NCBI GenBank assembly: GCA_964452085.1
Contig: CAYVKL010000002.1
Span: 62,001 to 126,000, forward strand
Source of the DNA: Methanobacterium sp964452085
Lineage (GTDB): Archaea > Methanobacteriota > Methanobacteria > Methanobacteriales > Methanobacteriaceae
Length of the DNA stretch: 64,000 bases
Direction: 5' to 3'
The translations under genes were made by a program, and so were the position numbers. Below the pieces are notes generated by a model. That model saw nothing but the letters and a program-made list of their open reading frames with translations, did no database searches and was not told the DNA's origin. Shown piece by piece: positions 7,695 through 17,647 of the stretch; position 1 is the first letter of the stretch, and each line of letters begins with the position of its first letter.

Positions 7695-9656
7695 ATGCCG
7701 GAAAATGATCATCAGTGTGCCGAAGATACAGACGCTCCAGCCACATGCAGCTGCTGTGGGGGCGATCTTTTTGAGGAAAAACCTCCCTTGTGGAAGCAAA
7801 GACCACTAGCAATAATCATAATATCTGCCGCGATATTTGCCATTGCCATATATCTTGAAAAAGGCCTTAACCAGGGATTCTATGCGGAGTTAGCATTCCT
7901 GGCCGTAGTGGCAGTAGCGGGGTTCAGCATAGTAAAAGGAGCCTTCAAAGGATTAATGAAGCTGCGCTTCAACATGAACTTGCTCATTACAATTGCAGCT
8001 GCAGGAGCATTCTTAATTGGCCACGGTGAGGAAGGTGCAGCGGTCATGTTCCTGTTTTACGTGGCAGAATTTTTAGAGGACTATGCCAGTGAAAGAGCAC
8101 GCAATTCAATAGCAGCCCTCCTTAAACTGGCACCCGAAACTGCCCATGTAATCCGCAAAGGACAGGAACTGGAAATTCATACACACAGTGTTAAACTGAA
8201 TGAAATAGTAGTGGTCCGCCCTGGTGACAAGATACCTTTGGATGGTTTGGTTCTAAATGGTTCATCTGCAGTGGATCAATCCCCAATAACTGGAGAAAGT
8301 ATGCCAGTTACCAAAAGAGAAGGTGATGATGTTTTTGCTGGTACCATCAACACCGAAGGTTATCTGGAGATAAAAGTTACCCGCAAATCAGACGAAACAG
8401 TAATCTCAAAAATAATACAACTGGTAAATGAGTCGAAAAATAAAAAATCCAAAACAGAAGCTTTCATCGATAAATTTGCAACATATTACACCCCCACAGT
8501 TATATCATTGGCCATTCTGGTTGCAACAATCCCCCCATTCCTTTTGGGAATGTCACTCAATGAATGGTTCTACCGGGCCCTGGTTCTACTGGTGGTTTCA
8601 TGTCCTTGCGCCCTTGCCATATCAACCCCGGTATCCATGGTCTCAGCCATAACCTCCGCCACCAGAAACGGAGTTCTCATTAAAGGTGGAGAATATGTGG
8701 AAGAAATGAAGAATGTTAAAGCAGTGGTTTTTGATAAGACTGGAACCTTAACTGAAGGTTGTCTGGAAGTCACTGAAATAAAAACTTTCAACAATACCGT
8801 ACCAGAGGAGGTTTTGAGAATAGCAGCGTCCCTGGAATCACATTCCAAACACCCCCTGGCAAAAGCCATACTCAAAAAAGCAAAGAAAGAAAGCTTGAAA
8901 CTTGAAGAAGTTCATAACTTCACATCCCAAACTGGTGCTGGATTAAAGGGCGAAATTAAGGGAAAAATTTATTATCTGGGTAATAAAGTTCTTTTTGATG
9001 ATATTACAATATTTGATGATGATTTTTTATCAATCATTGATGAATTTGAGGAAAACGGCAAAACAACAGTTTTAGTGGGAAATAAAGCAAATATTATAGG
9101 TTTAATCGTTTTAATGGACAGAATTAGGGACGATGCAGTTAAAACAGTGCAATTCCTTAAAAATAGTGGTATAAAGACTGTGATGTTAACGGGTGATAAT
9201 AAAGGCACTGCTCATGCGGTGGCATCTCATTTAGAGTTGGATGAATATTATCACAATTTATTGCCAGAAGATAAAGTTAAAAAAATAGATGAACTGGTCA
9301 TAAATCATGGACACGTGGCAATGGTGGGTGATGGTATTAATGACGCCCCGGCACTTGCTAAAGCCAATATAGGAATTGCAATGGGCGCAGCTGGTTCAGA
9401 TGTGGCAATTGAAACTGCTGATGTGGCCCTAATGCACGATGACCTTTCTAAACTTGAATATCTGGTTAATTTAAGTAAAAAGACCATGAATGTTGTCCAA
9501 GAAAACGTTGCACTTTCTATAATGGTTAAAAGTTCCTTTGCTTTCCTTGCAGTATTGGGATTCATCACTCTGTGGATGGCTGTAGGAATTGGAGATATGG
9601 GTCTTAGTCTAGCAGTTATACTAAACGCCCTCAGAATAGGTACCCAAAAACTTTAA
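7695..9656 (+). CDS. Zn2+/Cd2+-exporting P1B-type ATPase
   Basis: The 653-residue protein carries the full P-type set: TGES at 199-202, the metal motif SCPCALA with Cys303 and Cys305, the phosphorylation site DKTGTLT at Asp347, the P1B HP dipeptide (SKHPLAKA), TGDN and GDGINDAP. Near the C-terminus, a Lys (IMVKSSFAF) and an Asp (IGDMGLS) match the P1B-2 group that exports zinc, cadmium and lead from the cytoplasm. The N-terminus lacks a CxxC HMA domain but has a short Cys/His-rich tail (HQCAE, CSCCGG). The SD GAGG precedes the ATG. Its 3' end overlaps trpD by 4 bp, convergently. Confidence 0.92.
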   Translation: MPENDHQCAEDTDAPATCSCCGGDLFEEKPPLWKQRPLAIIIISAAIFAIAIYLEKGLNQGFYAELAFLAVVAVAGFSIVKGAFKGLMKLRFNMNLLITIAAAGAFLIGHGEEGAAVMFLFYVAEFLEDYASERARNSIAALLKLAPETAHVIRKGQELEIHTHSVKLNEIVVVRPGDKIPLDGLVLNGSSAVDQSPITGESMPVTKREGDDVFAGTINTEGYLEIKVTRKSDETVISKIIQLVNESKNKKSKTEAFIDKFATYYTPTVISLAILVATIPPFLLGMSLNEWFYRALVLLVVSCPCALAISTPVSMVSAITSATRNGVLIKGGEYVEEMKNVKAVVFDKTGTLTEGCLEVTEIKTFNNTVPEEVLRIAASLESHSKHPLAKAILKKAKKESLKLEEVHNFTSQTGAGLKGEIKGKIYYLGNKVLFDDITIFDDDFLSIIDEFEENGKTTVLVGNKANIIGLIVLMDRIRDDAVKTVQFLKNSGIKTVMLTGDNKGTAHAVASHLELDEYYHNLLPEDKVKKIDELVINHGHVAMVGDGINDAPALAKANIGIAMGAAGSDVAIETADVALMHDDLSKLEYLVNLSKKTMNVVQENVALSIMVKSSFAFLAVLGFITLWMAVGIGDMGLSLAVILNALRIGTQKL

Positions 9657-10702
9657 TTTCCCATACTAGTCTGGATAAACTCCTCGAGTTTACTCTGGGC
9701 ACTTCCATTATGGATAGTTTTCCGGGCTAATTCCACTCCTTCCTTAAAATCCGAAACTTTATCTGCCAAGAAAAGAATTGCACTGGCATTGGCCAGACAA
9801 ATATCCATCCTAGCCTTCTGTTGAGCAGTTTCTTCTTTCCCTCCCAGAATAAACAGTGCAATTTCTAGGTTTTCATCCAATGATTCGGGAGCCATAATCA
9901 ACTCTTTATCAACCATTTCCAATCCAAAATCCTCAGGGTGCAATTCTAAAACATTTATATTACCATTATCTAGAATTGCAGCTTTTGTTTTTCCAATTAT
10001 GGAGATCTCATCCATTGCTGCATTATCTTCATCATCATATCCATGCACTACCATGGCCCTTTTCACCCCTAAATTTTTAAGGACATGAGCCATTAATTCC
10101 ACATATTCAGGGTCAAAAACACCCATAAGATGGATATCTGCATTTGCAGGGGAAGATAAAGGGCCTAAAATATTAAAAACTGTGCGAATGCCCAGCAGCT
10201 TACGAACTGGCATAACATGTTTCATTGCCGGATGAAAGTTAGGGGCGAACATGAACCCAATACCTGTTTTTTCAAGACACAATTCCACCATGGCGGGATC
10301 AGCATCGATATTCACACCCATACTCTCTAAAATATCAGCACCACCACATTTACTGCTTATGGCTCTGTTTCCATGTTTAGCAATGGAAACACCGGCAGCT
10401 GCAGCAATAATGGCGGCAATGGTACTAACATTGAAGGTTTTAAATCTGTCTCCACCTGTACCGCAAGTATCAATCAATGGTTCTTCCAATTGAGGGTTGA
10501 CTTTAATGGAAACCTGGCGCATTGCCCTTACAAAACCAGTTATTTCGGAAATTGACTCACCCTTAGTGGCAAGTGAAGATAGAAACGCAGCCATGTGAAC
10601 TTCACTGGCACGGCCACTGATCATTTCCATCATGCATTCGTAAGATTCCTCTTCACTGAGATCCTGTCTGGAAACCACCATTTTTAAGCATTCTTCAATC
10701 AT
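9653..10702 (-). CDS. trpD: Anthranilate phosphoribosyltransferase
   Basis: This 349-residue enzyme joins anthranilate and PRPP to form phosphoribosylanthranilate, the second step of tryptophan synthesis. The glycine-rich PRPP loop DTCGTGGD lies at about residue 78, followed by KHGNRAISSKCGGADILE and the anthranilate-site region MKHVMPVRKLLGIRT. It is the last gene of the trp operon, 8 bp after trpA. The trpE-G-C-F-B-A-D order, with trpD last, is that of Methanothermobacter. Confidence 0.97.
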   Translation of the reverse strand: MIEECLKMVVSRQDLSEEESYECMMEMISGRASEVHMAAFLSSLATKGESISEITGFVRAMRQVSIKVNPQLEEPLIDTCGTGGDRFKTFNVSTIAAIIAAAAGVSIAKHGNRAISSKCGGADILESMGVNIDADPAMVELCLEKTGIGFMFAPNFHPAMKHVMPVRKLLGIRTVFNILGPLSSPANADIHLMGVFDPEYVELMAHVLKNLGVKRAMVVHGYDDEDNAAMDEISIIGKTKAAILDNGNINVLELHPEDFGLEMVDKELIMAPESLDENLEIALFILGGKEETAQQKARMDICLANASAILFLADKVSDFKEGVELARKTIHNGSAQSKLEEFIQTSMGN

Positions 10703-10710
10703 TTAAATCA

Positions 10711-11531
<821 letters not shown>

Positions 11532-11535
<4 letters not shown>

Positions 11536-12713
11536 ACTTCCACCCCCATTTCACGGGCAACCAGAAACATATCCTTATCTCCACGTCCTGAAAGGTTAAC
11601 CACAATGGTTTTTCCTTTATTTTCAGGCATTTTTGCATATTTCACTGCATAAGCAACAGCGTGTGAACTTTCAAGTGCAGGAATTATTCCTTCATATTTG
11701 GAAAGCATTTCAAAGCCTTCAAGGGCTTCTTTGTTGGTAATGGCCACGTAACCCGCTCGACCTGTGACTTTGAGATAGGCATGTTCAGGACCTACTCCTG
11801 GATAATCGAGACCCGCGGATACAGAATGAGCCTCGGATATTTGACCATCATAATTTTGAAGGACAAATGAGAATGAACCGTGCAATATTCCCTCAGTTCC
11901 TTTACATAAAGTTGCACCGGTCCTTTCTGTCTCTACTCCATCTCCACCACCTTCAACCCCAATGAGTTCTACTTCTTCATCATCCATGAATCCTGAAAAT
12001 ATTCCCATGGAGTTACTTCCACCCCCAACACATGCTATAACTGCATCAGGAAGTTTACCTTCTTTTTGAAGAATTTCTTCTTTGGTTTCCCTGCCAATAA
12101 CACTTTGGAAGTGTTTAACCATGGTAGGGTAAGGGTGGGGACCCATGGTGGAACCTATTAAGTAGTGGGTGGTCTCTAAGCTGGCAACCCAATCCCGGAA
12201 GGCATCGTTTATAGCATCTTTAAGGGTTCTTGAACCAGTTGTAACAGGTAAAACCCGGGCTCCTGAAAGTTCCATCCGGAAAACATTTAATTTTTGTCTT
12301 TCCACATCTTCAGATCCCATGTAAACTTCTACTGGAATGTCCAGAAGAGATCCAACAACTGCGGTGGCTATACCATGCTGCCCTGCACCAGTTTCAGCTA
12401 TTATACGTTCTTTCCCCATATATTTTGCTAGAAGTCCCTGCCCAAGGGTGTTATTTATTTTATGAGCCCCAGTGTGAAGCATGTCTTCTCTTTTGAGATA
12501 GATTTTACACCCTAATTTCTCTGAAAGGTTTTTAGCATAATAAAGAGTTGTCGGGCGACCTGCAAATTCCTTTAAATAATAATTAAGTTCTTCATTAAAT
12601 TTTTTATCATCTTTATATTTTAAGAAGGCCTTTTCAAGCTCTTCAAGGGCAGGGATAAGGAGTTCTGGTACGAATATTCCTCCGTATTTACCAAATTTTC
12701 CATCGGTTATCAT
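11532..12713 (-). CDS. trpB: Tryptophan synthase beta subunit
   Basis: The 393-residue PLP enzyme condenses indole with serine. The PLP lysine lies in HTGAHKINNTLGQ, the catalytic Glu in AETGAGQHG, and the phosphate-binding loop in CVGGGSNSMG. The length and N-terminus (GKFGKYGGIFVPE) fit TrpB1, the form that pairs with TrpA, rather than the longer TrpB2. It follows trpF by about 37 bp and overlaps trpA. Confidence 0.97.
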
Positions 12714-12750
12714 ATAATCACCTTATTCATGTTATTCAGAATATAATCCT

Positions 12751-13464
12751 TTAATTATCAATAAATGCTTTAATTTTCATTAATTCCTTAATTTTATCCG
12801 TATTTTTGACTCCGGGTTCATCTTCTACACCAGAGTTAACATCAAAGAAGTCAAAGATATTCGCCAGTTTTTTGCCTTCATTTTTGATTCTTTCAACATT
12901 CATCCCTCCAGCAAGGAAAAGTTTAACATTTTCATTATGGGATTTGGCAATTTCTGCTGCTTCAATTGCAGTTTCAGTGGGGATCTGCATCCCAGTTCCC
13001 CCAGTTTTTCCTTGAATTTCATAGTCAAAGAGAAGGTAATCCGAGACATCTGCAAAATCTTGGATTTCTCTTTTTTTATTTGAATCTATTATCTCAGATA
13101 GTCCCACAGCTCGAATAATGGTTAAATGATTATTGGACAGTTCTCTGTTTCCAGGTTTAATGTGGTTTGATATTTTTAAATTTTCTTTTAAGCTACTTAT
13201 TTCATCAGAAGACAGTGAATGAAGTTGTATAGTGTGTATTCCTGATTTTATTACTTTTTCTTTGGCATCATCCATATTAAGGGGTTCAATTACAAGCACC
13301 GCCTTGTTCTTATCCTTCATGGATGAGATTAGATTTTTTATCTTCACTATTTCTACCATTCTCTGGGATCTTTCTATATTAATGAATCCAATTAGATCTG
13401 CTCTGGCATTTTCACACACTTCCAGATCTCTTTGCTCCCTAATTCCGCAGATTTTAATCTTCAT
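12751..13464 (-). CDS. trpF: Phosphoribosylanthranilate isomerase
   Basis: This 237-residue TIM barrel catalyses the Amadori rearrangement of phosphoribosylanthranilate. The N-terminal MKIKICGIREQRDLEV holds the catalytic Cys, and LFDYEIQGKTGGTGMQIP carries the catalytic acid position (usually Asp in D...GGTG). The later LFLAGGMN and FFDVNSGVE loops bind phosphate. It lies between trpC and trpB, 16 bp after trpC. It is somewhat more divergent than its neighbours, but operon position supports the call. Confidence 0.95.
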   Translation of the reverse strand: MKIKICGIREQRDLEVCENARADLIGFINIERSQRMVEIVKIKNLISSMKDKNKAVLVIEPLNMDDAKEKVIKSGIHTIQLHSLSSDEISSLKENLKISNHIKPGNRELSNNHLTIIRAVGLSEIIDSNKKREIQDFADVSDYLLFDYEIQGKTGGTGMQIPTETAIEAAEIAKSHNENVKLFLAGGMNVERIKNEGKKLANIFDFFDVNSGVEDEPGVKNTDKIKELMKIKAFIDN

Positions 13465-13480
13465 GATGTTTTAACCGTGC

Positions 13481-14281
13481 TTAGTTGTTTATTCGTTTCA
13501 CTTTAGCATTCTTAGTGGTAGAAACTAATTCTTTAACTTTTTTCAGGATATTTCCTGTGCTCATAACGCTGGTACCCACCAGGAGGGCGTCTGCACCAAA
13601 ACTCGAAAGTAATTCAGCATCTGCAACGCTTTTGACTCCACTTTCAGATACAAGTGTTATGTTTGAAGAAACCAGGGATGCTAATTTCTCGGTTCTTTCA
13701 AGATCAATGGTAAAATCATTGAAATTCCTGTTATTTATCCCGATTATTTCTGCTCCAGCTTTTATTGCCATTTCTATTTCTTCAGAGTTTTTACACTCCA
13801 CCAGGGCGTCCATATCAAGATAATTACATAATTCAATTCCTTCCCTAATATTGGGATAAATATCTGCCATTAAAAGAACTGCACTGGCACCATACGCCCT
13901 AGCCTCATATATCTGGTAGGGATCCAGAATAAAATCCTTACGAAGTAATGGAAGTTTAGTAATTCTGCAAGCCATTTTCAAATTATCAATATTACTGTTA
14001 AAATACGATTCTTCAGTTAATACTGAGACTGCACTGGCTCCTCCTTCCTCAAATTGGGGGAGAACATCACTTATCATAAGTGAACTGATTTCACCCAGGG
14101 AAGGGGAAGCCGGTTTATATTCACAGATAATAGAAACATCTTCTTCTTTATTTATGGATTTTTTAAAATCAGTTCGAAGTTTAACTCTCTTAATATTTTC
14201 TTTGATTTCATTAAGCGGCTGGTATTTCATTCGAATATTCAGTGCTTTTTCCCGATCCTTGATGATATCTGTGTATTTCAT
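13481..14281 (-). CDS. trpC: Indole-3-glycerol phosphate synthase
   Basis: The 266-residue barrel closes the indole ring. Conserved catalytic stretches are IICEYKPASPSLG (Lys and Glu), LLRKDFILDPYQIYEARAYGA (Lys), GINNRNF (Asn), LVSESGV (Glu) and LLVGTSVM (phosphate site). Its start overlaps trpG by 4 bp and it precedes trpF. Confidence 0.97.
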   Translation of the reverse strand: MKYTDIIKDREKALNIRMKYQPLNEIKENIKRVKLRTDFKKSINKEEDVSIICEYKPASPSLGEISSLMISDVLPQFEEGGASAVSVLTEESYFNSNIDNLKMACRITKLPLLRKDFILDPYQIYEARAYGASAVLLMADIYPNIREGIELCNYLDMDALVECKNSEEIEMAIKAGAEIIGINNRNFNDFTIDLERTEKLASLVSSNITLVSESGVKSVADAELLSSFGADALLVGTSVMSTGNILKKVKELVSTTKNAKVKRINN

Positions 14282-14856
14282 GATACTTCCATCTCCAGGA
14301 AGTTTCTCATTATAATTCTACCATCATGGGTCCCAATGGACTCGGGGTGGAACTGAAGGCCAAAAATAGGGTAATCATGGTGTTTAATGGCCATTATCAT
14401 TCCTTCATCAGTTTCAGCCACAATATCAACAGATTCTGGTTTAGTATCTCTTTTACATACCAGTGAGTGGTATCTTGCTGCTTGAAGAGGGCTGCTCACT
14501 CCCTGAAACATACCAGTGTTCTGATGGAGTATTCTGGTTTGTTTCCCATGCACAGGTTCTGTTTGAGTGATTTCACCACCAAATGCGGTGAAAATCCCCT
14601 GATGCCCTAAACAAACACCTAAAACTGGTATTTTTTTCCCTATTTCCAGTATGGTGTCCTTGGAAACTCCAAAATCCCTCTTATTTTTAGGGTTTCCCGG
14701 ACCAGGAGATATGATAATCTTGGATGGGTTTAGTTGTCTAATCTCTTCTACGGTTATTTCATCATTCCTGTAAACCTGGATGTCTTTTTCAAATTCTCCC
14801 ACCAGTTGATAAAGATTATAGGTGAAAGAATCGTAGTTATCAATTATGAGTATCAT
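14278..14856 (-). CDS. trpG: Anthranilate synthase glutaminase component
   Basis: This class I glutamine amidotransferase delivers ammonia to TrpE. The N-terminus MILIIDNYDSFTYNL, the oxyanion motif SPGPGNP, the catalytic Cys in VLGVCLGHQ, and the His-Glu pair in GLQFHPESIGT are all present. A GTG at 14865 lies inside the SD (AGGTGA), so the ATG at 14856 is the better start. The gene overlaps the end of trpE by 17 bp, coupling the two subunits. Confidence 0.96.
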   Translation of the reverse strand: MILIIDNYDSFTYNLYQLVGEFEKDIQVYRNDEITVEEIRQLNPSKIIISPGPGNPKNKRDFGVSKDTILEIGKKIPVLGVCLGHQGIFTAFGGEITQTEPVHGKQTRILHQNTGMFQGVSSPLQAARYHSLVCKRDTKPESVDIVAETDEGMIMAIKHHDYPIFGLQFHPESIGTHDGRIIMRNFLEMEVS

Positions 14857-16243
14857 TTGATTCACCTGACATTTTCAGTGCACTTAAAAGAGCCTGAGCT
14901 TTGTTTTCACATTCGTAATATTCACTGGTTGGCACGGAGTCGTGGACTATTCCGGCCCCAGCCTGTATTTTTGCAGTTTCTCCGTTACATACCAGAGTTC
15001 TTATGGTGATTGCAAAATCAGCATTCCCATTTAAGCCGAAATATCCCACTGCACCTGCGTATGGGCCGCGAGGAATTTGCTCCAGTTTGTTTATTATTTC
15101 CATGGCTCTGATTTTAGGTGCTCCACTTACAGTCCCTGCTGGGAAGATAGATGCGAAAGCATCCACTGCAGTTTTTCCAGTCTGCAGATGACCCTGCACG
15201 CGGGACACAATGTGCTGAACATGGGAGAACTTCTTCACAGTCATATATTCAGGGACCTGCACACTACCAAACTCACTAACCTTCCCAATATCATTACGGG
15301 CCAAATCTACCAGCATTAGATGTTCTGCTTTTTCTTTTTCATCAGCTAAAAGTTCTTTTTCAAGGTTTAAATCTTCTTGTGGGGTGGGTCCACGTTTTCG
15401 GGTTCCAGCAATGGGATAAGTTTCAATATCTCTTCCTTCCACCCTTACTAACATCTCTGGACTGGAACCAATTATCTCCCTTTCACCTAACTTCAAATGG
15501 TACATATATGGAGAAGGGTTGATTTTTCGAAGTATTTCATAAAAAGACAGTTTATTTCCTATAATTTTGTACTCACGAGCATTGGAAATAACACTTTGAA
15601 AGATTTCACCTTTTTTTATTTTTTCTTTAGCTTTCAAAACCATATCTTCAAATTTCTCCCGAGAATAATGATGGGTTTTTTCCTGAAAAGATAATTCTTC
15701 AAATTCGAATTCTGCTCTGGATACTGATTTAATTTCATCTAAACGATTTTCTCCCAGAGTTATGTATTCACATTTATTTTGAAGTCGGTCAAAGATTATA
15801 GCGTCAAGAAAAAGTCCAAATTCATAGTCTGGTATGGTTCCAACTTCCATTTGGATTGGTTCAAAGTATCTTATGGATTCATATGATACGTAACCCACTA
15901 GACCTCCACGGAACCCTTTTTCACTACTTCCATTTCCAATGATGCTTTTTATTTCATCAAAGGGGTTTGCAGTTTCAATTTCTACTGTTTCGTCTTCTTT
16001 TTTTATTTCCAGGATACCATTGTGGGCTTTGAGAGTGGCGGTTGGTTTGAAACCTAAAACTGAGTATCTGGCCAGGCCACTATCACTTTCCATGGACTCT
16101 AAAAGAAAACTGCTGGGATAATTAGAGTAAATCTTTTTAAAAAGCTCAAAAGGAGAGTTAAAGTCTAATTCAGTCTTTTTTACTTCCTTATTTTTTAATT
16201 GGTAATCACCAAAAACATTCACAGCCTTGCATTTTTTCACCAT
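14840..16243 (-). CDS. trpE: Anthranilate synthase component I
   Basis: The 467-residue chorismate-using enzyme makes anthranilate with ammonia from TrpG. Signature stretches are GSSPEMLVRVEGRDIETYPIAGTR, KAEHLMLVDLARNDIG, FPAGTVSGAPKIRAMEII and IQAGAGIVHDSVP. The N-terminal tryptophan feedback site LLES (LES.. element) appears in SFLLESMESDSGLARYS. It is the first gene of the operon. The start ATG lies about 12 nt after the expected transcription start, so the mRNA leader is very short and no attenuator is possible. Confidence 0.97.
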   Translation of the reverse strand: MVKKCKAVNVFGDYQLKNKEVKKTELDFNSPFELFKKIYSNYPSSFLLESMESDSGLARYSVLGFKPTATLKAHNGILEIKKEDETVEIETANPFDEIKSIIGNGSSEKGFRGGLVGYVSYESIRYFEPIQMEVGTIPDYEFGLFLDAIIFDRLQNKCEYITLGENRLDEIKSVSRAEFEFEELSFQEKTHHYSREKFEDMVLKAKEKIKKGEIFQSVISNAREYKIIGNKLSFYEILRKINPSPYMYHLKLGEREIIGSSPEMLVRVEGRDIETYPIAGTRKRGPTPQEDLNLEKELLADEKEKAEHLMLVDLARNDIGKVSEFGSVQVPEYMTVKKFSHVQHIVSRVQGHLQTGKTAVDAFASIFPAGTVSGAPKIRAMEIINKLEQIPRGPYAGAVGYFGLNGNADFAITIRTLVCNGETAKIQAGAGIVHDSVPTSEYYECENKAQALLSALKMSGESNDTHN

Positions 16244-16272
16244 ATTTAGTCACTGACACTCATATACTTCAT

Positions 16273-16308
16273 TGTACTATTTAAACCTTTAGAGTACATA
16301 AATGTACG
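16273..16308. promoter_or_regulatory. TRP-box-like TrpY sites in the trpE-trpY intergenic region
   Basis: Three GTAC-core sites lie between the divergent genes: TGTACT at 16273-16278, AGTACA at 16293-16298 and TGTACG at 16303-16308. TrpY of Methanothermobacter binds TGTACA boxes in the corresponding region (established knowledge). The first site abuts the trpE TATA box (TTTAAATA on the minus strand, 16278-16285), so bound protein would block trpE. A TATA-like TTATATAAT at 16409-16417 probably serves trpY. Confidence 0.7.
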
Positions 16309-16450
16309 TAAAATTAAATATATGGGCACTGCCAAATGGAACATAAGAGAAATATTGAAAATAAATTGATGGGAATAATCCATTAATATGAAAAATTTGA
16401 GAATATCATTATATAATAATAAAAATTTTGAGAATCAGGGAGAATAGTGC

Positions 16451-16954
16451 ATGTGGGACCGTGTAAAACATAAATTTGAAAAATTCCCGGCAAGAATGGG
16501 TGTGGCTCGTAAAATAGTTGAATTAGGCCTTAGAGTAGGTGAAAATGGTAAAATTTACTGTGGAAATGTTGAAATAAGTGATGTTGCCCTGGCTAGAGGG
16601 GCAGGTGTTGATCGCAGGTCAATAAGAGCCACTGTGGAAGTAATAATGGATGATCCAGAACTGTCAGCCATATTCAGCAACATATTCCCTGCAGGAGCCC
16701 TCTTAAAAAACGTTGCTAATGATCTTGGTTTTGGAGTGGTGGAAGTTGAAGCACAGGCCGGCGCCCCTGGAATACTGGCAACTGCCACTCAGTTAATATC
16801 AGAGGAAAACATCAGCATAAGGCAGGCCCATGCTGGGGATCCTGAACTTGAGGAAAACCCTAAACTCACCATAATCACAGAAAGACCAGTTAAAGGCGAC
16901 ATGTTTCAGAAGTTTTTGGATATCCCTGGTGTTAAGAGAGTTTCTATTTATTAA
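16451..16954 (+). CDS. trpY: TrpY-type regulator with HTH and ACT domains
   Basis: The 167-residue protein has an N-terminal helix-turn-helix (about residues 17 to 65, with ISDVALARGAGVDRRSIRATV) and a C-terminal ACT domain (about 95 to 167, GVVEVEAQAGAPGILATATQLI). It is divergent from trpE, exactly as trpY in Methanothermobacter, where it represses itself and, with tryptophan, the trp operon. The SD GGGAG at 16438-16442 supports the ATG. The symbol rests on architecture and position; related ACT regulators exist in methanogens. Confidence 0.85.
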   Translation: MWDRVKHKFEKFPARMGVARKIVELGLRVGENGKIYCGNVEISDVALARGAGVDRRSIRATVEVIMDDPELSAIFSNIFPAGALLKNVANDLGFGVVEVEAQAGAPGILATATQLISEENISIRQAHAGDPELEENPKLTIITERPVKGDMFQKFLDIPGVKRVSIY

Positions 16955-17072
16955 TGAAAATCCCTTAATTTATAAAGAAAATTTTTTAACCAATAATAGC
17001 ACTTTTCTTGGGATAAGTTCAATATTAGCGGGGAAAACGAATTTGAATGAAGAAAAAAGAATCAATTAAATT

Positions 17073-17108
17073 AATAAGCCAAATAAGCCAAATAAGCCAA
17101 ATAAGCCA
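17073..17108 (+). repeat. Four tandem copies of a 9-bp unit (AATAAGCCA)
   Basis: AATAAGCCA is repeated four times without mismatch at 17073-17108, in the region between the convergent trpY and hypC genes. It holds no open frame of note. A simple-sequence repeat of this kind can vary in copy number by slippage. Confidence 0.9.
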
Positions 17109-17128
17109 AATAATAAAAAAATAAGTAT

Positions 17129-17380
17129 TTATTGATTTTTAGCTCTCTCTGCATCCTCTTCATCAAGGATGGTCAAAAGTTCATCCCATGCTTCCAGGGA
17201 TTCCTTGGCTTCCTGGTCGGATAAAACTTCAATAGCATATCCTGAATGGACCAGGACATAACGACCTACATAAACATCCTCTACTAAATCCAGTTTAGCC
17301 TGCTGTCTAACTCCACCAAAATCTACAGTGGCCACATTATCCTTAATCTCTACAATCTGAGCTGGTGCTGCGATACACAT
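17129..17380 (-). CDS. hypC: [NiFe]-hydrogenase maturation chaperone HypC
   Basis: HypC works with HypD to assemble and deliver the Fe(CN)2CO unit to the hydrogenase large subunit. The protein starts MCIAAPAQIVEI, with the essential Cys directly after Met, and contains ATVDFGGVRQQAKL and VYVGRYVLVHSGYAIE, as in the HypC/HupF family; at 83 residues it has normal length. An in-frame GTG at 17389 lies within the SD AGGTGAT, so the ATG at 17380, which exposes Cys2, must be the true start. No other hyp genes are adjacent. Confidence 0.94.
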   Translation of the reverse strand: MCIAAPAQIVEIKDNVATVDFGGVRQQAKLDLVEDVYVGRYVLVHSGYAIEVLSDQEAKESLEAWDELLTILDEEDAERAKNQ

Positions 17381-17509
17381 TATAATCACCTTTTAAAATT
17401 TATTTTAAAGAGTCAATATGTAAATTTAAATTATTTTAATTAACTTTACTTTGAATAGTATTAAATCAGTAGTTTTCTATAAGAATTCACTAAAAGTTTA
17501 GTTATTTTA

Positions 17510-17541
<32 letters not shown>

Positions 17542-17647
17542 GAGGAAAAAGCTTCACATCTTGGGGAGTAAAAAAACTTGGCGATGATTTTCTCAATAAT
17601 TAATATTTTTGATAATAGCTTTGGCATAAATTCAGGGGATGAATAAA

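Noticed and set aside
17073..17108. Possible CRISPR or attachment site
   Set aside because: The 9-bp units are directly abutting with no spacers, integrase or tRNA gene nearby.
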